A DNA stretch of 64,000 nt, from NCBI RefSeq assembly GCF_000739435.1, contig NZ_CP009159.1, forward strand, positions 434,001-498,000, read 5' to 3'. Positions 1-8,374 of this stretch are shown in pieces (position 1 is the first letter of the stretch; the number at the start of each line of letters is the position of its first letter). Position numbers and translations under genes: made by a program. The DNA comes from Actinobacillus suis ATCC 33415. Its GTDB lineage: Bacteria > Pseudomonadota > Gammaproteobacteria > Enterobacterales > Pasteurellaceae. The notes beneath the pieces are model-generated. The model was not told the origin of the DNA, did not search any database, and was given only the letters and a program-made list of their open reading frames with translations.

Positions 1-93
1 CAGCAAAGTACGCTAAACTATTTAAGAGAGTGTATTGAACGCAATTTCCCGGAAGCGGAATTTTTAGTAATGGACAAACAGCATGTTAGATAA
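1..93 (+). CDS. C-terminal end of an unidentified upstream gene (partial)
   Basis: The forward frame beginning at base 1 is open for 30 codons and stops at TAA 91-93. Its end, reading LVMDKQHVR, overlaps the start of smrB by 11 bases, which suggests translational coupling and therefore a real gene. Too little is present to recognise a family or propose a function. It could also be a chance open stretch, because only about 90 bases are visible. Confidence 0.4.
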   Translation, partial: QQSTLNYLRECIERNFPEAEFLVMDKQHVR

Positions 94-625
94 CGAAGAT
101 TTTGCACTTTTCCAAGAAGCGGTAAAAGGCACGAAAAAAATTAAACAAGACACTTTTGTGCCGAAAACTGCGCCTCGTAAAAAAGTTAATGAATTACGAG
201 AGTTACAAGAACAAAAAGACACCGAATTTTTCTTCTCCGATGAATATGAACCGTTATTACGAGAAGAAAATGAGAAAATCAAATATTTGCGTGCGGATAT
301 TGACCCGTATATTTTAAAACAACTACGTCGTGGCGATTTTCAGCCGGAGCTTTTTTTGGATTTGCACGGTTTAACCCGTGAACAAGCAAAAAAAGAATTA
401 GCGGCACTGATTTTGGCGTGCGAGAGAGAACAAGTTTATTGTGCCAGCATTATGACTGGTTTTGGCACCCGTACTTTAAAAGATCAAATTCCCCGTTGGT
501 TGGTGCAACACCCTAAAATCATCGCTTTACACCAAGCGCCAAGAGAGTGGGGCGGTGATGCGGCAATTTTGATTTTGGTAGAACAAATCGAAAGTCCGGA
601 AAGACGTTTATTTGAACGTAAATAG
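83..625 (+). CDS. smrB: Ribosome rescue endonuclease SmrB
   Basis: A protein of 180 residues that resembles E. coli SmrB along its length. SmrB is recruited to collided ribosomes and cuts the mRNA between them, allowing rescue. The C-terminal Smr domain begins near residue 88. It has the catalytic DLHGLT motif at 93-98 and the conserved block HQAPREWGGDAA near 150-161. The second Smr motif, GHGK in E. coli, reads TGFGT at 125-129, so its histidine and lysine are absent. The N-terminal half is charged and probably helical, as expected for the ribosome-binding extension. The start overlaps an upstream frame, and a terminator made of two uptake-signal cores follows the gene. Confidence 0.9.
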   Translation: MLDNEDFALFQEAVKGTKKIKQDTFVPKTAPRKKVNELRELQEQKDTEFFFSDEYEPLLREENEKIKYLRADIDPYILKQLRRGDFQPELFLDLHGLTREQAKKELAALILACEREQVYCASIMTGFGTRTLKDQIPRWLVQHPKIIALHQAPREWGGDAAILILVEQIESPERRLFERK

Positions 626-632
626 AGCATAA

Positions 633-678
633 CAAGCGGTCGTATTTTTGCAAAATTTTGCACAGATCCGACCGCTTG
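633..678 (+). terminator. Terminator-like inverted pair of uptake-signal cores
   Basis: The 9-base core CAAGCGGTC (633-641) faces its reverse complement GACCGCTTG (670-678) across an AT-rich loop containing TTTTTGCAAAATTTTGCA. This is the uptake signal of the A. pleuropneumoniae clade in its paired form, just after the smrB stop codon. It probably ends smrB transcription and also serves in DNA uptake. There is no clear T-run after it, so termination efficiency is uncertain. Confidence 0.6.
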
Positions 679-740
679 ATCTATCTATCTCATAAGGAAG
701 TTTGTAGAATGCGAAGCTTTGTTTATAAAGGAGAATTTTT

Positions 741-1604
741 ATGTTAGAACTTGTGATCGCTATTTTATGTAGCGTCTCGGTCGGTGTGCTGATTAAGGTT
801 GCACGCCAAAAGCAAATTGCCATTGATCAAAGTATCGCAGTGAACTATATCGTCACGACTTCGATGACTTATTTTTTACTGAATCCGGATTTTAAAGGGC
901 AAACTGTAGTCGATATTGTGGCGAATAACCCTTCGTCTTATCTGTTTTTTGCATTAGGTTTCTTATTACCAACCATTTTCCTGATTCAAGCCAAATCACT
1001 TGAATTTGCTGGCATTATTCGTACCGATGCGGCACAACGTCTTTCGCTGTTTTTACCGATTTTGGCGGCATTTACCATTTTCGGTGAGCAAATTACCCAA
1101 AATAAATTGATTGCATTGGTATTAGCCTTTATTGCATTAGGATGTTTGCTCTGGAAGACTCATCATGGTATGGGTAAAGGCGGTAAAATTGCAATTGTGA
1201 GTTTAGCTTGCGTATGGTTAGGCTATGGAATGACCGATACCTTGTTTAAACAAATTGCCAAATCCGGCTCGGCTTTTCCGGTAACGCTGTTTATCGCCTT
1301 TGTCTTTGCCGGCTGTTTAATGTTTGTTTATTTATTGCTTAAACGTACGCAATGGCACGTGCCGAGCGTAGCTGTCGGTTTAGTGTTGGGCGTATTGAAT
1401 TTCTGCAATATTTTATTCTACATTAAAGCACACCAAGTGATGAAAGATGATCCGACATTAGTGTTTACCGGTATGAACCTCGGCGTGATTTGTTTAGGCA
1501 CATTTATCGGCGCGTTAGTTTTTAAAGAAAAAATTAATAAAATTAACTACTTAGGTGTCTTTATTGCAATTATTGCGATTATCTGTTTATTTTATTGGAA
1601 ATAA
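741..1604 (+). CDS. EamA/DMT-family inner-membrane transporter
   Basis: A very hydrophobic protein of 287 residues with about ten predicted membrane helices and two-fold EamA-like internal symmetry, as in the drug/metabolite transporter superfamily. The start has the ribosome-binding sequence AAGGAG nine bases upstream. Proteins of this type export or import small metabolites, amino acids or sugars, but nothing in the sequence points to the substrate. The C-terminal segment contains the charged KEKINKINYLG stretch before the last helix, a common feature of EamA repeats. It is probably a single-gene unit, with a strong hairpin terminator at 1658-1692. Confidence 0.8.
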   Translation: MLELVIAILCSVSVGVLIKVARQKQIAIDQSIAVNYIVTTSMTYFLLNPDFKGQTVVDIVANNPSSYLFFALGFLLPTIFLIQAKSLEFAGIIRTDAAQRLSLFLPILAAFTIFGEQITQNKLIALVLAFIALGCLLWKTHHGMGKGGKIAIVSLACVWLGYGMTDTLFKQIAKSGSAFPVTLFIAFVFAGCLMFVYLLLKRTQWHVPSVAVGLVLGVLNFCNILFYIKAHQVMKDDPTLVFTGMNLGVICLGTFIGALVFKEKINKINYLGVFIAIIAIICLFYWK

Positions 1605-1657
1605 TCCGATTTGAATCAATAATCAAAACTATTCAGATACACAGTTTAAGCTATAAT

Positions 1658-1692
1658 AAATCCTTTCTATTTTTAAACGATAGAAAGGATTT
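1658..1692 (+). terminator. Rho-independent terminator after the EamA gene
   Basis: A 13-bp perfect stem, AAATCCTTTCTAT (1658-1670) with its complement at 1680-1692, encloses a 9-base loop and is followed by TTCTTTT. It ends the EamA transcript 18 bases before the arcB start codon. Confidence 0.75.
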
Positions 1693-1709
1693 TCTTTTAA
1701 GGGGGAACA

Positions 1710-3560
1710 ATGAAGGCGATCAAACAATGCAGCCAGAGTTATGTAAATTGGGTATTGCGCTTGGGGAGAGGAAAGGCTGCCCTGTTGGGATTCTTTGTAT
1801 TGGCCAGCTGTGCCATTGTCGCACAAAGTCTTTTAACCTATCTGTTTACGGGCGGTATTTTAGCGCAAGATATTTTACGTTCGATTTCTTTCGGATTGAT
1901 TTCCGCACCTTTTGTCATTTATTTCTTCAATCTGATTGTCGAGAAATTGGAAAAGTCTAGAATCCAGCTTGAGCAGAGCGTTTATGATCTCGGTATTTTG
2001 CGGGAACAAGACGCTTTTTTAAATGCAACTTTAGAAAAGAATAACCGTGATAAAAGCGTGTTAATGGCAACGATTAGCCATGAATTACGCACCCCGTTAA
2101 ACGGTATTATCGGGTTAAGTCGAATCTTACTGGAAGGCGAATTGACCGATCAACAACGTGAATATCTAAAAACGATTAATATCAGTGCGGTTTCGCTGGG
2201 GCATATCTTTAGCGATATTATCGATTTGGAAAAAATTGACAGCCGTCGAGTCGAGTTGTTTAGAAAAGAAATCGAATTCTCGCAACTGATTAGCGATATT
2301 AGTAATTTCGGCAATTTAATGGCGGAACAAAATAAAATTAAATTTCATATCGATTACTCGGATGATTTACCGAATTTTATCTATGTGGATAACGCCCGTT
2401 TAAGCCAAATACTGTGGAATTTGGTCAGCAATGCGGTCAAATTTACTCCGGCTGGCGGCGATATTTATTTAAGCGTGAAACGGATTGATAACGATCATTT
2501 CAGCTTCAGCTTGAAAGATACCGGCATCGGTATTCCGAAACACGAACAACGCAAAGTGTTTGCAATGTTCTATCAAGCGGAAAATTCTCAGGAAAGAAAA
2601 GCGCAAGGCAGCGGTATCGGTTTGGCGATTTCAAAACGTATCGCAAAATTAATGGGCGGTGATTTAACCCTACGCAGTGAAATGGGCAAAGGTTCAACTT
2701 TTACCTTGACTATTCAGGCGGATCCGGTCGAAGCGAAAAAATCGGTGAAAATCAACGCGCACGCGTTAAAAGTCTTATTGGTGGAAGATATTGAAGTGAA
2801 TGTGGTTGTCGCGCGTGCCATGTTAGAGAAATTCGGCTGTGATGTGGATGTCGCAATGACCGGCGCACAAGCGTTTGAGTTATTTGAACGGAACAGCTAC
2901 GACTTGATTTTACTGGATATTCAATTACCGGATATGACCGGCTTTGATATTGCACAACGATTACGCGAACGTTATGAAAACGAAGAGGTGGATTATTTAC
3001 CATTGTTAGTGGCATTAACCGCAAATATTATGCAAACCAAAGAGGAATATCAGCAACAGGGTATGGACGACGTGTTGCGTAAACCGCTTTCGTTGGAAGC
3101 ATTATCCGAATGCCTAAATCATTATTTTAACAGTGATTTTTCGGAAAAAACCGCTGAAATTCCACCGCTTGTCGAAACGGAAGAAACGCTCAACCTACCG
3201 TATGATCGTAAAATTTTATCGGAATTTATTGAGGTAATGGGGGCGAAAGCGGTATTGGCGAACTTTGCATTATTCGCCAAATTAATGCCGGAGTATTTGG
3301 CTAATCTACAACATTATCTGACCGAATGGCAGGCAACCGATTCGCCGGAAATGCGCAAATGTACGGCGGATGAAGCGCATAAAATCAAAGGCGCATTGGC
3401 TTCGGTCAGCTTGAAACGCTTACAAGAAGTCGCACAACTTGCGCAGAGCGATAACGGAGAAGTGTGGGAACAGCATATCGCACAATGGGTGTTCCAAATC
3501 GCTCAACAGTGGCAAGCGGATTTAGCATTAGCGGAAAATTGGGTAAAAGAAAATTACTAA
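1710..3560 (+). CDS. arcB: Aerobic respiration control sensor kinase ArcB (no PAS domain)
   Basis: A hybrid histidine kinase of 616 residues that senses quinone redox state and phosphorylates ArcA. In order: two membrane helices (about 22-46 and 58-77), a short coiled linker, the HisKA dimerisation domain with the H-box SHELRTPLNG (His124), a HATPase domain (N-box near 237-243, G-boxes DTGIGIP at 270 and GSGIGLAI at 300), a receiver domain with phosphoacceptor Asp403 (LLDIQLPD), and a C-terminal HPt domain with His557 (DEAHKIKGAL). E. coli ArcB is about 778 residues and has a PAS domain between membrane and kinase; that module is missing here, as I recall for other Pasteurellaceae ArcB proteins. 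The start is supported by AAGGGGG eight bases upstream. Confidence 0.93.
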   Translation: MKAIKQCSQSYVNWVLRLGRGKAALLGFFVLASCAIVAQSLLTYLFTGGILAQDILRSISFGLISAPFVIYFFNLIVEKLEKSRIQLEQSVYDLGILREQDAFLNATLEKNNRDKSVLMATISHELRTPLNGIIGLSRILLEGELTDQQREYLKTINISAVSLGHIFSDIIDLEKIDSRRVELFRKEIEFSQLISDISNFGNLMAEQNKIKFHIDYSDDLPNFIYVDNARLSQILWNLVSNAVKFTPAGGDIYLSVKRIDNDHFSFSLKDTGIGIPKHEQRKVFAMFYQAENSQERKAQGSGIGLAISKRIAKLMGGDLTLRSEMGKGSTFTLTIQADPVEAKKSVKINAHALKVLLVEDIEVNVVVARAMLEKFGCDVDVAMTGAQAFELFERNSYDLILLDIQLPDMTGFDIAQRLRERYENEEVDYLPLLVALTANIMQTKEEYQQQGMDDVLRKPLSLEALSECLNHYFNSDFSEKTAEIPPLVETEETLNLPYDRKILSEFIEVMGAKAVLANFALFAKLMPEYLANLQHYLTEWQATDSPEMRKCTADEAHKIKGALASVSLKRLQEVAQLAQSDNGEVWEQHIAQWVFQIAQQWQADLALAENWVKENY

Positions 3561-3566
3561 TCGAAA

Positions 3567-3600
3567 GGGGATAACGTATTTAGGCTTTATCCCATTTTTT
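3567..3600 (+). terminator. arcB terminator
   Basis: The hairpin GGGATAA (3568-3574) with TTATCCC (3587-3593) is followed by ATTTTTTAT. It lies between the convergent arcB and ogt genes and overlaps the ogt stop codon. Confidence 0.6.
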
Positions 3601-4143
3601 ATGTTTCGGATTGACGAATTCAATCCCTTTATCTTTAAAATGAATTCCTTCGAGTGCCAATAGATAGCGTTTAGCCGGTAAGCCGCCGCCAAAGCCGGTC
3701 AAAGTTTGGCTCTTGCCTAATACGCGGTGGCAAGGCACGATAATTGAAATCGGATTGCGCCCGACCGCACCGCCTACCGCTCGCATTGCATTCGGTTTAC
3801 CGAGTTGTCGTGCGATTTCACCGTAACTGGTGGTTTTGCCGTAAGGAATGGTTAATAAAATCTGCCAGACGGATTTCTGAAATTCGGTACCTTGCGGTGC
3901 CAGAAAATCCAAATGTCTAAACTCCAATTTCTCACCGGCAAAATAGCGGTCTAAAATATCGCGCGTTTTGCAAAAAATTTCGAAAATTTGACCGCTTGTT
4001 TCGTTAGCTTCTTGCCATTTTTGCGCATCGCTTGTGAGCTGTTCTTGCTCAAACTCAATGCCGATTAAACCTTTATCATTGGCAATCAATAACAGCTTGC
4101 CGACCGGTGAATCGTAATATTGATAGTAAATCGTTGATTTCAT
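3580..4143 (-). CDS. ogt: Methylated-DNA-protein cysteine methyltransferase
   Basis: A protein of 187 residues that repairs O6-alkylguanine and O4-alkylthymine in DNA by irreversible transfer of the alkyl group to its own cysteine. The active-site motif IVPCHRVLG is present, with acceptor Cys138. The DNA-binding helix-turn-helix segment YGKTTSYGEIARQLGKPNAMRAVG is at about 101-124. It has no Ada-type N-terminal regulatory domain, so it matches stand-alone Ogt. The start follows AAGGAGAAAT. It is transcribed toward arcB. Confidence 0.92.
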   Translation of the reverse strand: MKSTIYYQYYDSPVGKLLLIANDKGLIGIEFEQEQLTSDAQKWQEANETSGQIFEIFCKTRDILDRYFAGEKLEFRHLDFLAPQGTEFQKSVWQILLTIPYGKTTSYGEIARQLGKPNAMRAVGGAVGRNPISIIVPCHRVLGKSQTLTGFGGGLPAKRYLLALEGIHFKDKGIEFVNPKHKKWDKA

Positions 4144-4160
4144 TATTTCTCCTTAAAGTA

Positions 4161-4194
4161 AATAAAAAGGCGTGTAATCAGTTTACACGCCTTT
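4161..4194 (-). terminator. Terminator of the FadL-family gene
   Basis: A 12-bp perfect stem, AAAGGCGTGTAA (4166-4177) with its complement at 4183-4194, has a 5-base loop. On the minus strand it is followed by TTATTT, so it ends the porin transcript just before the ogt start. Confidence 0.8.
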
Positions 4195-4228
4195 GGCATC
4201 TTCGTAATTTCCTATTTTGAGTTAGGCG

Positions 4229-5620
4229 TTAGAATTTGTAGTTAAGATTTAAGCCGTAGAGATTCCCGCGAGCTTTAATTTTAAATGCCGTACCTTTTTC
4301 GTCAAAGCTGTTTGCCGTACCGCGTAGGAACGCATAACCGGCATCCACCGAAAGCGCAGGGGTTACACGATAGGTTGCACCCACCGAATACCACATACGG
4401 TTTGTATCCGGAATCGAAATTGACGGATGATTGGTACTTGCGTTTTCATCATAAGCGATACCCGCACGTAATGTTAATGGCTCGGATACATCATAAGATA
4501 CGCCTAGTGCATAACGACTCGCATCCGAGAAATCTTCTTGTTTGTGTAAGTAATGTTCGCCTTTAGTGCTGTAAGCATCTAACGTTTTTAAACGGCTCCA
4601 TTCGGTACGTTTCCAGCTATATTGAACCGCTAAGCGGTCGGTTAATTTATGGAAACCCGATAATTCCCAGAATGCCGGTAAATTAAGTGTTAATTTACCC
4701 GGAAACTCTTGACCGGCTGTTGGGAATGCAACGATAGAACTTCCTGTTGCAGCAGAAATACCGTTACTGTAATGACCTTTAAATTTCACATCTACAGGAG
4801 AGTGGTATGCTAAACCCCAGCGGTGATTTTCATTCAACTCGTAAACTAAACCGGCATTCCAACCTAATGACCATTCATCGCCACTGACACGAGCTACTTC
4901 TGTTGAACGTTTATAAGAGGATAATAAATTACCTAAAGCTTGATATTGGTTTGCTGTGGCGGTTAATGCTTGCGCTTGAGCGGTTAAACCCGCTGCGTTT
5001 GCTTTTGCAGCCGCCGCTCTTGCTTGTGCTGCCCCTGCCTTAGCTCGAGCTGCACCTGCTTCGACATTATCACCTAAATGACGAATAAATTCCGCTTTAG
5101 AGTAAACAACATTTAAACCTGCACCAATGCTAAAACCGTAACCTAATTTATAAGCGCCGCTTAGGTTGAAGTTATGCGCTTGTAATTCGGTATTACCGCC
5201 TAATGAACCTGCGGCGAAATCGGTCGGATATTTTGTTTTTAAACCGTAATTTACGTTATAACCTAAACCGAATGAGAAATCATCATTCACCGGTAATACG
5301 AAATATATATTAGGAATCGGTGCGGTTGGTACGACATTACCTGCATAAGCTTGATTACCGTTTGAAGTGATTCCGCGAACGGTCAAATCTGTATCAACGA
5401 GCACGCCACCGGCTGAAATTTCAGGGCGTTTGAATTTAGTCATTAACGCCGGGTTATTTGCTACTACGGACGCATTGTCCGCAACCGCCGCATTACCTGC
5501 GTACGCCATACCGAGTCCTGACGTTGAAACTTCCGCAAGTTGGAATAAAGAAGCCGATACACCGCCGGCAGATAAAGTTAAGAGTGAAGCAATAAGAGTT
5601 TTATTAAATGTGTGATTCAT
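4229..5620 (-). CDS. FadL/OmpP1-family outer-membrane hydrophobic-compound porin
   Basis: A protein of 463 residues. It has an N-terminal signal peptide (1-23, cut after VSA) and the FadL signature of the mature N-terminus, including SSGLG-like STSGLGMAYAGNAA and the NPA motif (near 56-58) that plugs the barrel. It ends in a C-terminal phenylalanine (LNYKF), typical of outer-membrane barrels. FadL proteins pass long-chain fatty acids or other hydrophobic molecules; OmpP1 of H. influenzae is the closest familiar relative. An alanine-rich, probably helical insertion at 187-230 is unusual. The start is at 5620, with AAGGATACCTA before it. A longer reading begins further upstream but would hide the signal peptide. 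The substrate is unknown. Confidence 0.88.
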   Translation of the reverse strand: MNHTFNKTLIASLLTLSAGGVSASLFQLAEVSTSGLGMAYAGNAAVADNASVVANNPALMTKFKRPEISAGGVLVDTDLTVRGITSNGNQAYAGNVVPTAPIPNIYFVLPVNDDFSFGLGYNVNYGLKTKYPTDFAAGSLGGNTELQAHNFNLSGAYKLGYGFSIGAGLNVVYSKAEFIRHLGDNVEAGAARAKAGAAQARAAAAKANAAGLTAQAQALTATANQYQALGNLLSSYKRSTEVARVSGDEWSLGWNAGLVYELNENHRWGLAYHSPVDVKFKGHYSNGISAATGSSIVAFPTAGQEFPGKLTLNLPAFWELSGFHKLTDRLAVQYSWKRTEWSRLKTLDAYSTKGEHYLHKQEDFSDASRYALGVSYDVSEPLTLRAGIAYDENASTNHPSISIPDTNRMWYSVGATYRVTPALSVDAGYAFLRGTANSFDEKGTAFKIKARGNLYGLNLNYKF

Positions 5621-6026
5621 TAGGTATCCTTTTAAATAAAAAAATAGCCGTATAAAAGGCCATTTTTGTGAACTGTCGTTCATATTTTTATGATTGCTAA
5701 AAAGCAAAACGCGGGCGATTCTACGTAGGGATAACAAGGTGAGCAAGTGTATTTACTTAAAAAAGTAGGAGTTCCGACCAGTAGGCGGAATACCTCTTTC
5801 CGTTTATAAGGCTATCGGGTCGATATGAGAACTAAAACGGCAATAGATTGTACGTTATATCAATTTCTTCGGCTTTAGTCGGGATTATTATTTTATGAGC
5901 TTTAAAAATCATTTATAATTGTAAAGTTATTGATTTAAAAAAATGCAAACTATTCTTTTATGTTATCAATAAGGATTATTAATAATCTTTATCATTTATA
6001 AAACCTTTCAGTGTGATAAGTGTAAA
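5621..6026. other. Divergent intergenic region between the FadL-family gene and iscR
   Basis: About 490 bases without a gene. Near the porin start is a dyad with nearly matching arms AAAAATAGCC (5639-5648) and GGCCATTTTT (5657-5666); it may sit in the porin leader. The middle is AT-rich (5880-6000) and shows no clear open frame. The iscR end carries an IscR operator, listed separately. Confidence 0.5.
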
Positions 6027-6051
6027 ATTCTTGACTGTAACAGTCAGGTAT
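6027..6051 (+). promoter_or_regulatory. IscR type-1 operator overlapping the iscR promoter
   Basis: A 25-base site that fits the E. coli type-1 IscR consensus at all but one position. It has the inner palindrome GACT-GTAAC-AGTC and the right flank AGGTAT. A TTGACT at 6031-6036 inside it can act as the -35 element, so binding would block the promoter. This is the usual feedback design: [2Fe-2S]-IscR represses its own operon when clusters are plentiful. Confidence 0.85.
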
Positions 6052-6109
6052 ATCAAAATTCACACCGTAAATCGATTACTATTTCCTTATTAAAAGAGGG
6101 ACAAAAATT

Positions 6110-6562
6110 ATGAAATTAACGTCAAGAGGGCGTTATGCGGTAACTGCGATTCTAGATATTGCGTTACACGGAAAGTCTTTGCCGGTAAGCCTTGCCGATA
6201 TTTCGGAACGTCAAGCGATTTCATTGTCGTATTTGGAACAATTATTTGCTCAATTACGTCGCGAAGGAATCGTGCATAGCGTGAGAGGTCCGGGCGGCGG
6301 TTATCAACTCGGTAAGCAACCTGAAGAGATTAGTGTGGGGATGATTATTGCGGCGGTGAATGAAAATCTCGACGTAACCAAATGTAAAGGTAGCGGCAAC
6401 TGTAGCAAAAACTCTCAGTGCTTAACCCATCATTTATGGGAACGTTTAGAAGAACAAATCGGTGTGTTTTTAAATACGATTACTTTAGCGGAACTTGTTG
6501 AAGAACATTCGGATCACGATTGTGAAAAAGAACATTGCCACGATCATTCACACAAACATTAA
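6110..6562 (+). CDS. iscR: Iron-sulfur cluster assembly regulator IscR
   Basis: An Rrf2-family repressor of 150 residues. It has an N-terminal winged helix (1-65, including [14 protein letters not shown] start and VRGPGGGY wing) and a [2Fe-2S] site formed by Cys92, Cys98, Cys104 and His107, the same numbering as in E. coli. Cluster-bound IscR represses the isc operon through the type-1 site just upstream. The C-terminus (about 132-150) is rich in His, Asp and Cys ([18 protein letters not shown]), more so than in E. coli, and might bind metal. It is the first gene of the isc operon, 54 bases before iscS. Confidence 0.96.
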   Translation: MKLTSRGRYAVTAILDIALHGKSLPVSLADISERQAISLSYLEQLFAQLRREGIVHSVRGPGGGYQLGKQPEEISVGMIIAAVNENLDVTKCKGSGNCSKNSQCLTHHLWERLEEQIGVFLNTITLAELVEEHSDHDCEKEHCHDHSHKH

Positions 6563-6616
6563 TTGCAACAATTTCAATAAAAACGGCCGCTTATTTAAAG
6601 CGAGTTAGGAGTAACA

Positions 6617-7843
6617 ATGTCAGTTAAATTACCTATCTATTTAGATTATGCAGCAACTACGCCGATGGACGAGCGTGTTGCGCAAAAAATGATGCAATAT
6701 ATGACCAAAGACGGTATCTTTGGTAACCCGGCTTCACGTTCGCATAAATTCGGTTGGGAAGCGGAAGAAGCGGTAGATGTTGCACGTAACCATATTGCGG
6801 ATTTAATCGGCGCGGACAGCCGTGAAATCGTATTTACTTCAGGTGCGACGGAGTCGGATAATCTTGCGATCAAAGGTGCGGCGCATTTTTACCAAACTAA
6901 AGGTAAACATATCATCACGGTTAAAACCGAACACAAAGCGGTATTGGATACTTGCCGTCAGTTAGAGCGTGAAGGTTTTGAAGTAACTTACTTAGATCCG
7001 GAAGAAGACGGTATTTTAGATTTAGCGAAATTAGAAGCGGCGATTCGTCCGGACACCATTTTAATTTCCGTGATGCACGTAAATAACGAAATGGGTGTTA
7101 TCCAAGACATCAAAGCAATCGGTGAAATCTGCCGTGCGAAAAAAATCATTTTCCACGTGGATGCAACGCAATCGGTCGGTAAAGTGCCGGTAAACGTACA
7201 AGAATTAAAAGTGGATTTAATGTCTTTCTCAAGCCACAAATTATACGGACCAAAAGGTATCGGCGGCTTATATGTATGCCGTAAACCACGTGTTCGTATC
7301 GAAGCGATTATTCACGGTGGTGGTCACGAGCGTGGTATGCGTTCAGGTACATTACCTGTACACCAAATCGTAGGTATGGGCGAAGCATATCGTATCGCTA
7401 AAGAAGAAATGGCAACAGAAATGCCTCGCTTACGTGCATTACGTGACCGTTTATACAACGGCTTCAAAGATATCGAAGAAGTGTATGTAAACGGTTCAAT
7501 GGAAGAAGGTAAACGTGTAGATTCAAACTTAAATATCAGCTTCAACTTCGTTGAAGGCGAATCATTAATGATGGCGTTACGTGATATTGCGGTTTCATCA
7601 GGTTCAGCGTGTACATCGGCAAGTTTAGAGCCTTCATACGTATTACGCGCAATCGGTCGTGACGATGAATTGGCACACAGCTCGATTCGTTTCACTTTAG
7701 GTCGTTGGACAACCGAAGAAGAAATCGACTACACCATCGAGCTTGTGAAAAAAGCAATCGTAAAACTTCGTGAGCTTTCTCCACTTTGGGAAATGTTTAA
7801 AGAAGGTGTGGATCTATCAAAAATCGAGTGGAATCACCACTAA
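6617..7843 (+). CDS. iscS: Cysteine desulfurase IscS
   Basis: A class V aminotransferase-fold PLP enzyme of 408 residues that converts cysteine to alanine and passes persulfide sulfur to IscU, tRNA thiolation factors and others. The PLP lysine is Lys208 ([12 protein letters not shown]) and the catalytic loop cysteine is Cys332 ([14 protein letters not shown]). The length agrees with housekeeping IscS (404 in E. coli). The ribosome site TTAGGAG stands seven bases before the start. It is followed by an unusual 106-base inverted repeat before iscU. Confidence 0.97.
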   Translation: MSVKLPIYLDYAATTPMDERVAQKMMQYMTKDGIFGNPASRSHKFGWEAEEAVDVARNHIADLIGADSREIVFTSGATESDNLAIKGAAHFYQTKGKHIITVKTEHKAVLDTCRQLEREGFEVTYLDPEEDGILDLAKLEAAIRPDTILISVMHVNNEMGVIQDIKAIGEICRAKKIIFHVDATQSVGKVPVNVQELKVDLMSFSSHKLYGPKGIGGLYVCRKPRVRIEAIIHGGGHERGMRSGTLPVHQIVGMGEAYRIAKEEMATEMPRLRALRDRLYNGFKDIEEVYVNGSMEEGKRVDSNLNISFNFVEGESLMMALRDIAVSSGSACTSASLEPSYVLRAIGRDDELAHSSIRFTLGRWTTEEEIDYTIELVKKAIVKLRELSPLWEMFKEGVDLSKIEWNHH

Positions 7844-7948
7844 TCAGTAGAAATATTGCAATGCATTTGCGTTGTTGAACCGCCTTGCCGTACTGATTGT
7901 ACTGTCTGCGGCGGTTCGCCTAGCAACTGCAAACAATATTTTACTGAT
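7843..7948 (+). repeat. 106-base imperfect inverted repeat filling the iscS-iscU gap
   Basis: The left arm 7843-7884 starts ATCAGTAGAAATATTG and ends TTGAACCGCC. The right arm 7910-7948 starts GGCGGTTCGCC and ends CAATATTTTACTGAT. The arms are complementary over most of their length with small internal mismatches. The centre contains GTAC-TGATT-GTAC, a small hairpin of its own. The structure begins two bases before the end of the iscS stop codon and would form a long hairpin in the mRNA. It may adjust the ratio of iscRS to iscUA message, or be the remains of a small mobile palindromic element. Confidence 0.75.
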
Positions 7949-7975
7949 AACAGAATTTAACAGAAGGAATACAAA

Positions 7976-8359
7976 ATGGCATACAGCGAAAAAGTAATTG
8001 ACCATTACGAGAACCCACGTAACGTAGGGACATTTGATAAAGAAGCGGCGGATATCGGTACCGGTATGGTAGGTGCGCCGGCTTGCGGTGATATTTTACG
8101 TTTACAAATTAAAGTGAACGATCAGGGTATTATTGAAGACGCACGCTTTAAAGCGTACGGTTGCGGTTCTGCAATCGCATCAAGTTCTTTAATCACCGAA
8201 TGGGTGAAAGGTAAATCTTTAGAAGAAGCGGGCGCAATTAAAAACAGCGACATCGCAGAAGAATTGGAATTACCACCGGTAAAAGTTCACTGTTCAATTC
8301 TTGCGGAAGACGCAATTAAAGCAGCGATTGCCGATTATAAAGAAAAACAAGCTAAATAA
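7976..8359 (+). CDS. iscU: Iron-sulfur cluster scaffold IscU
   Basis: A scaffold protein of 127 residues on which [2Fe-2S] clusters are built from IscS sulfur and then passed on by HscA/HscB. It has the three cluster cysteines Cys37, Cys63 and Cys106 with Asp39 and His105, and the HscA recognition motif LPPVK at 99-103. Spacing of all ligands is the same as in E. coli. The start follows AGAAGGA. Confidence 0.97.
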   Translation: MAYSEKVIDHYENPRNVGTFDKEAADIGTGMVGAPACGDILRLQIKVNDQGIIEDARFKAYGCGSAIASSSLITEWVKGKSLEEAGAIKNSDIAEELELPPVKVHCSILAEDAIKAAIADYKEKQAK

Positions 8360-8374
8360 TAATTAACTTCGAAT

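Noticed and set aside
4285..4566. Open frames on the strand opposite the FadL-family gene and similar shadows elsewhere
   Set aside because: No ribosome sites, no family motifs, and composition typical of the antisense of coding DNA.
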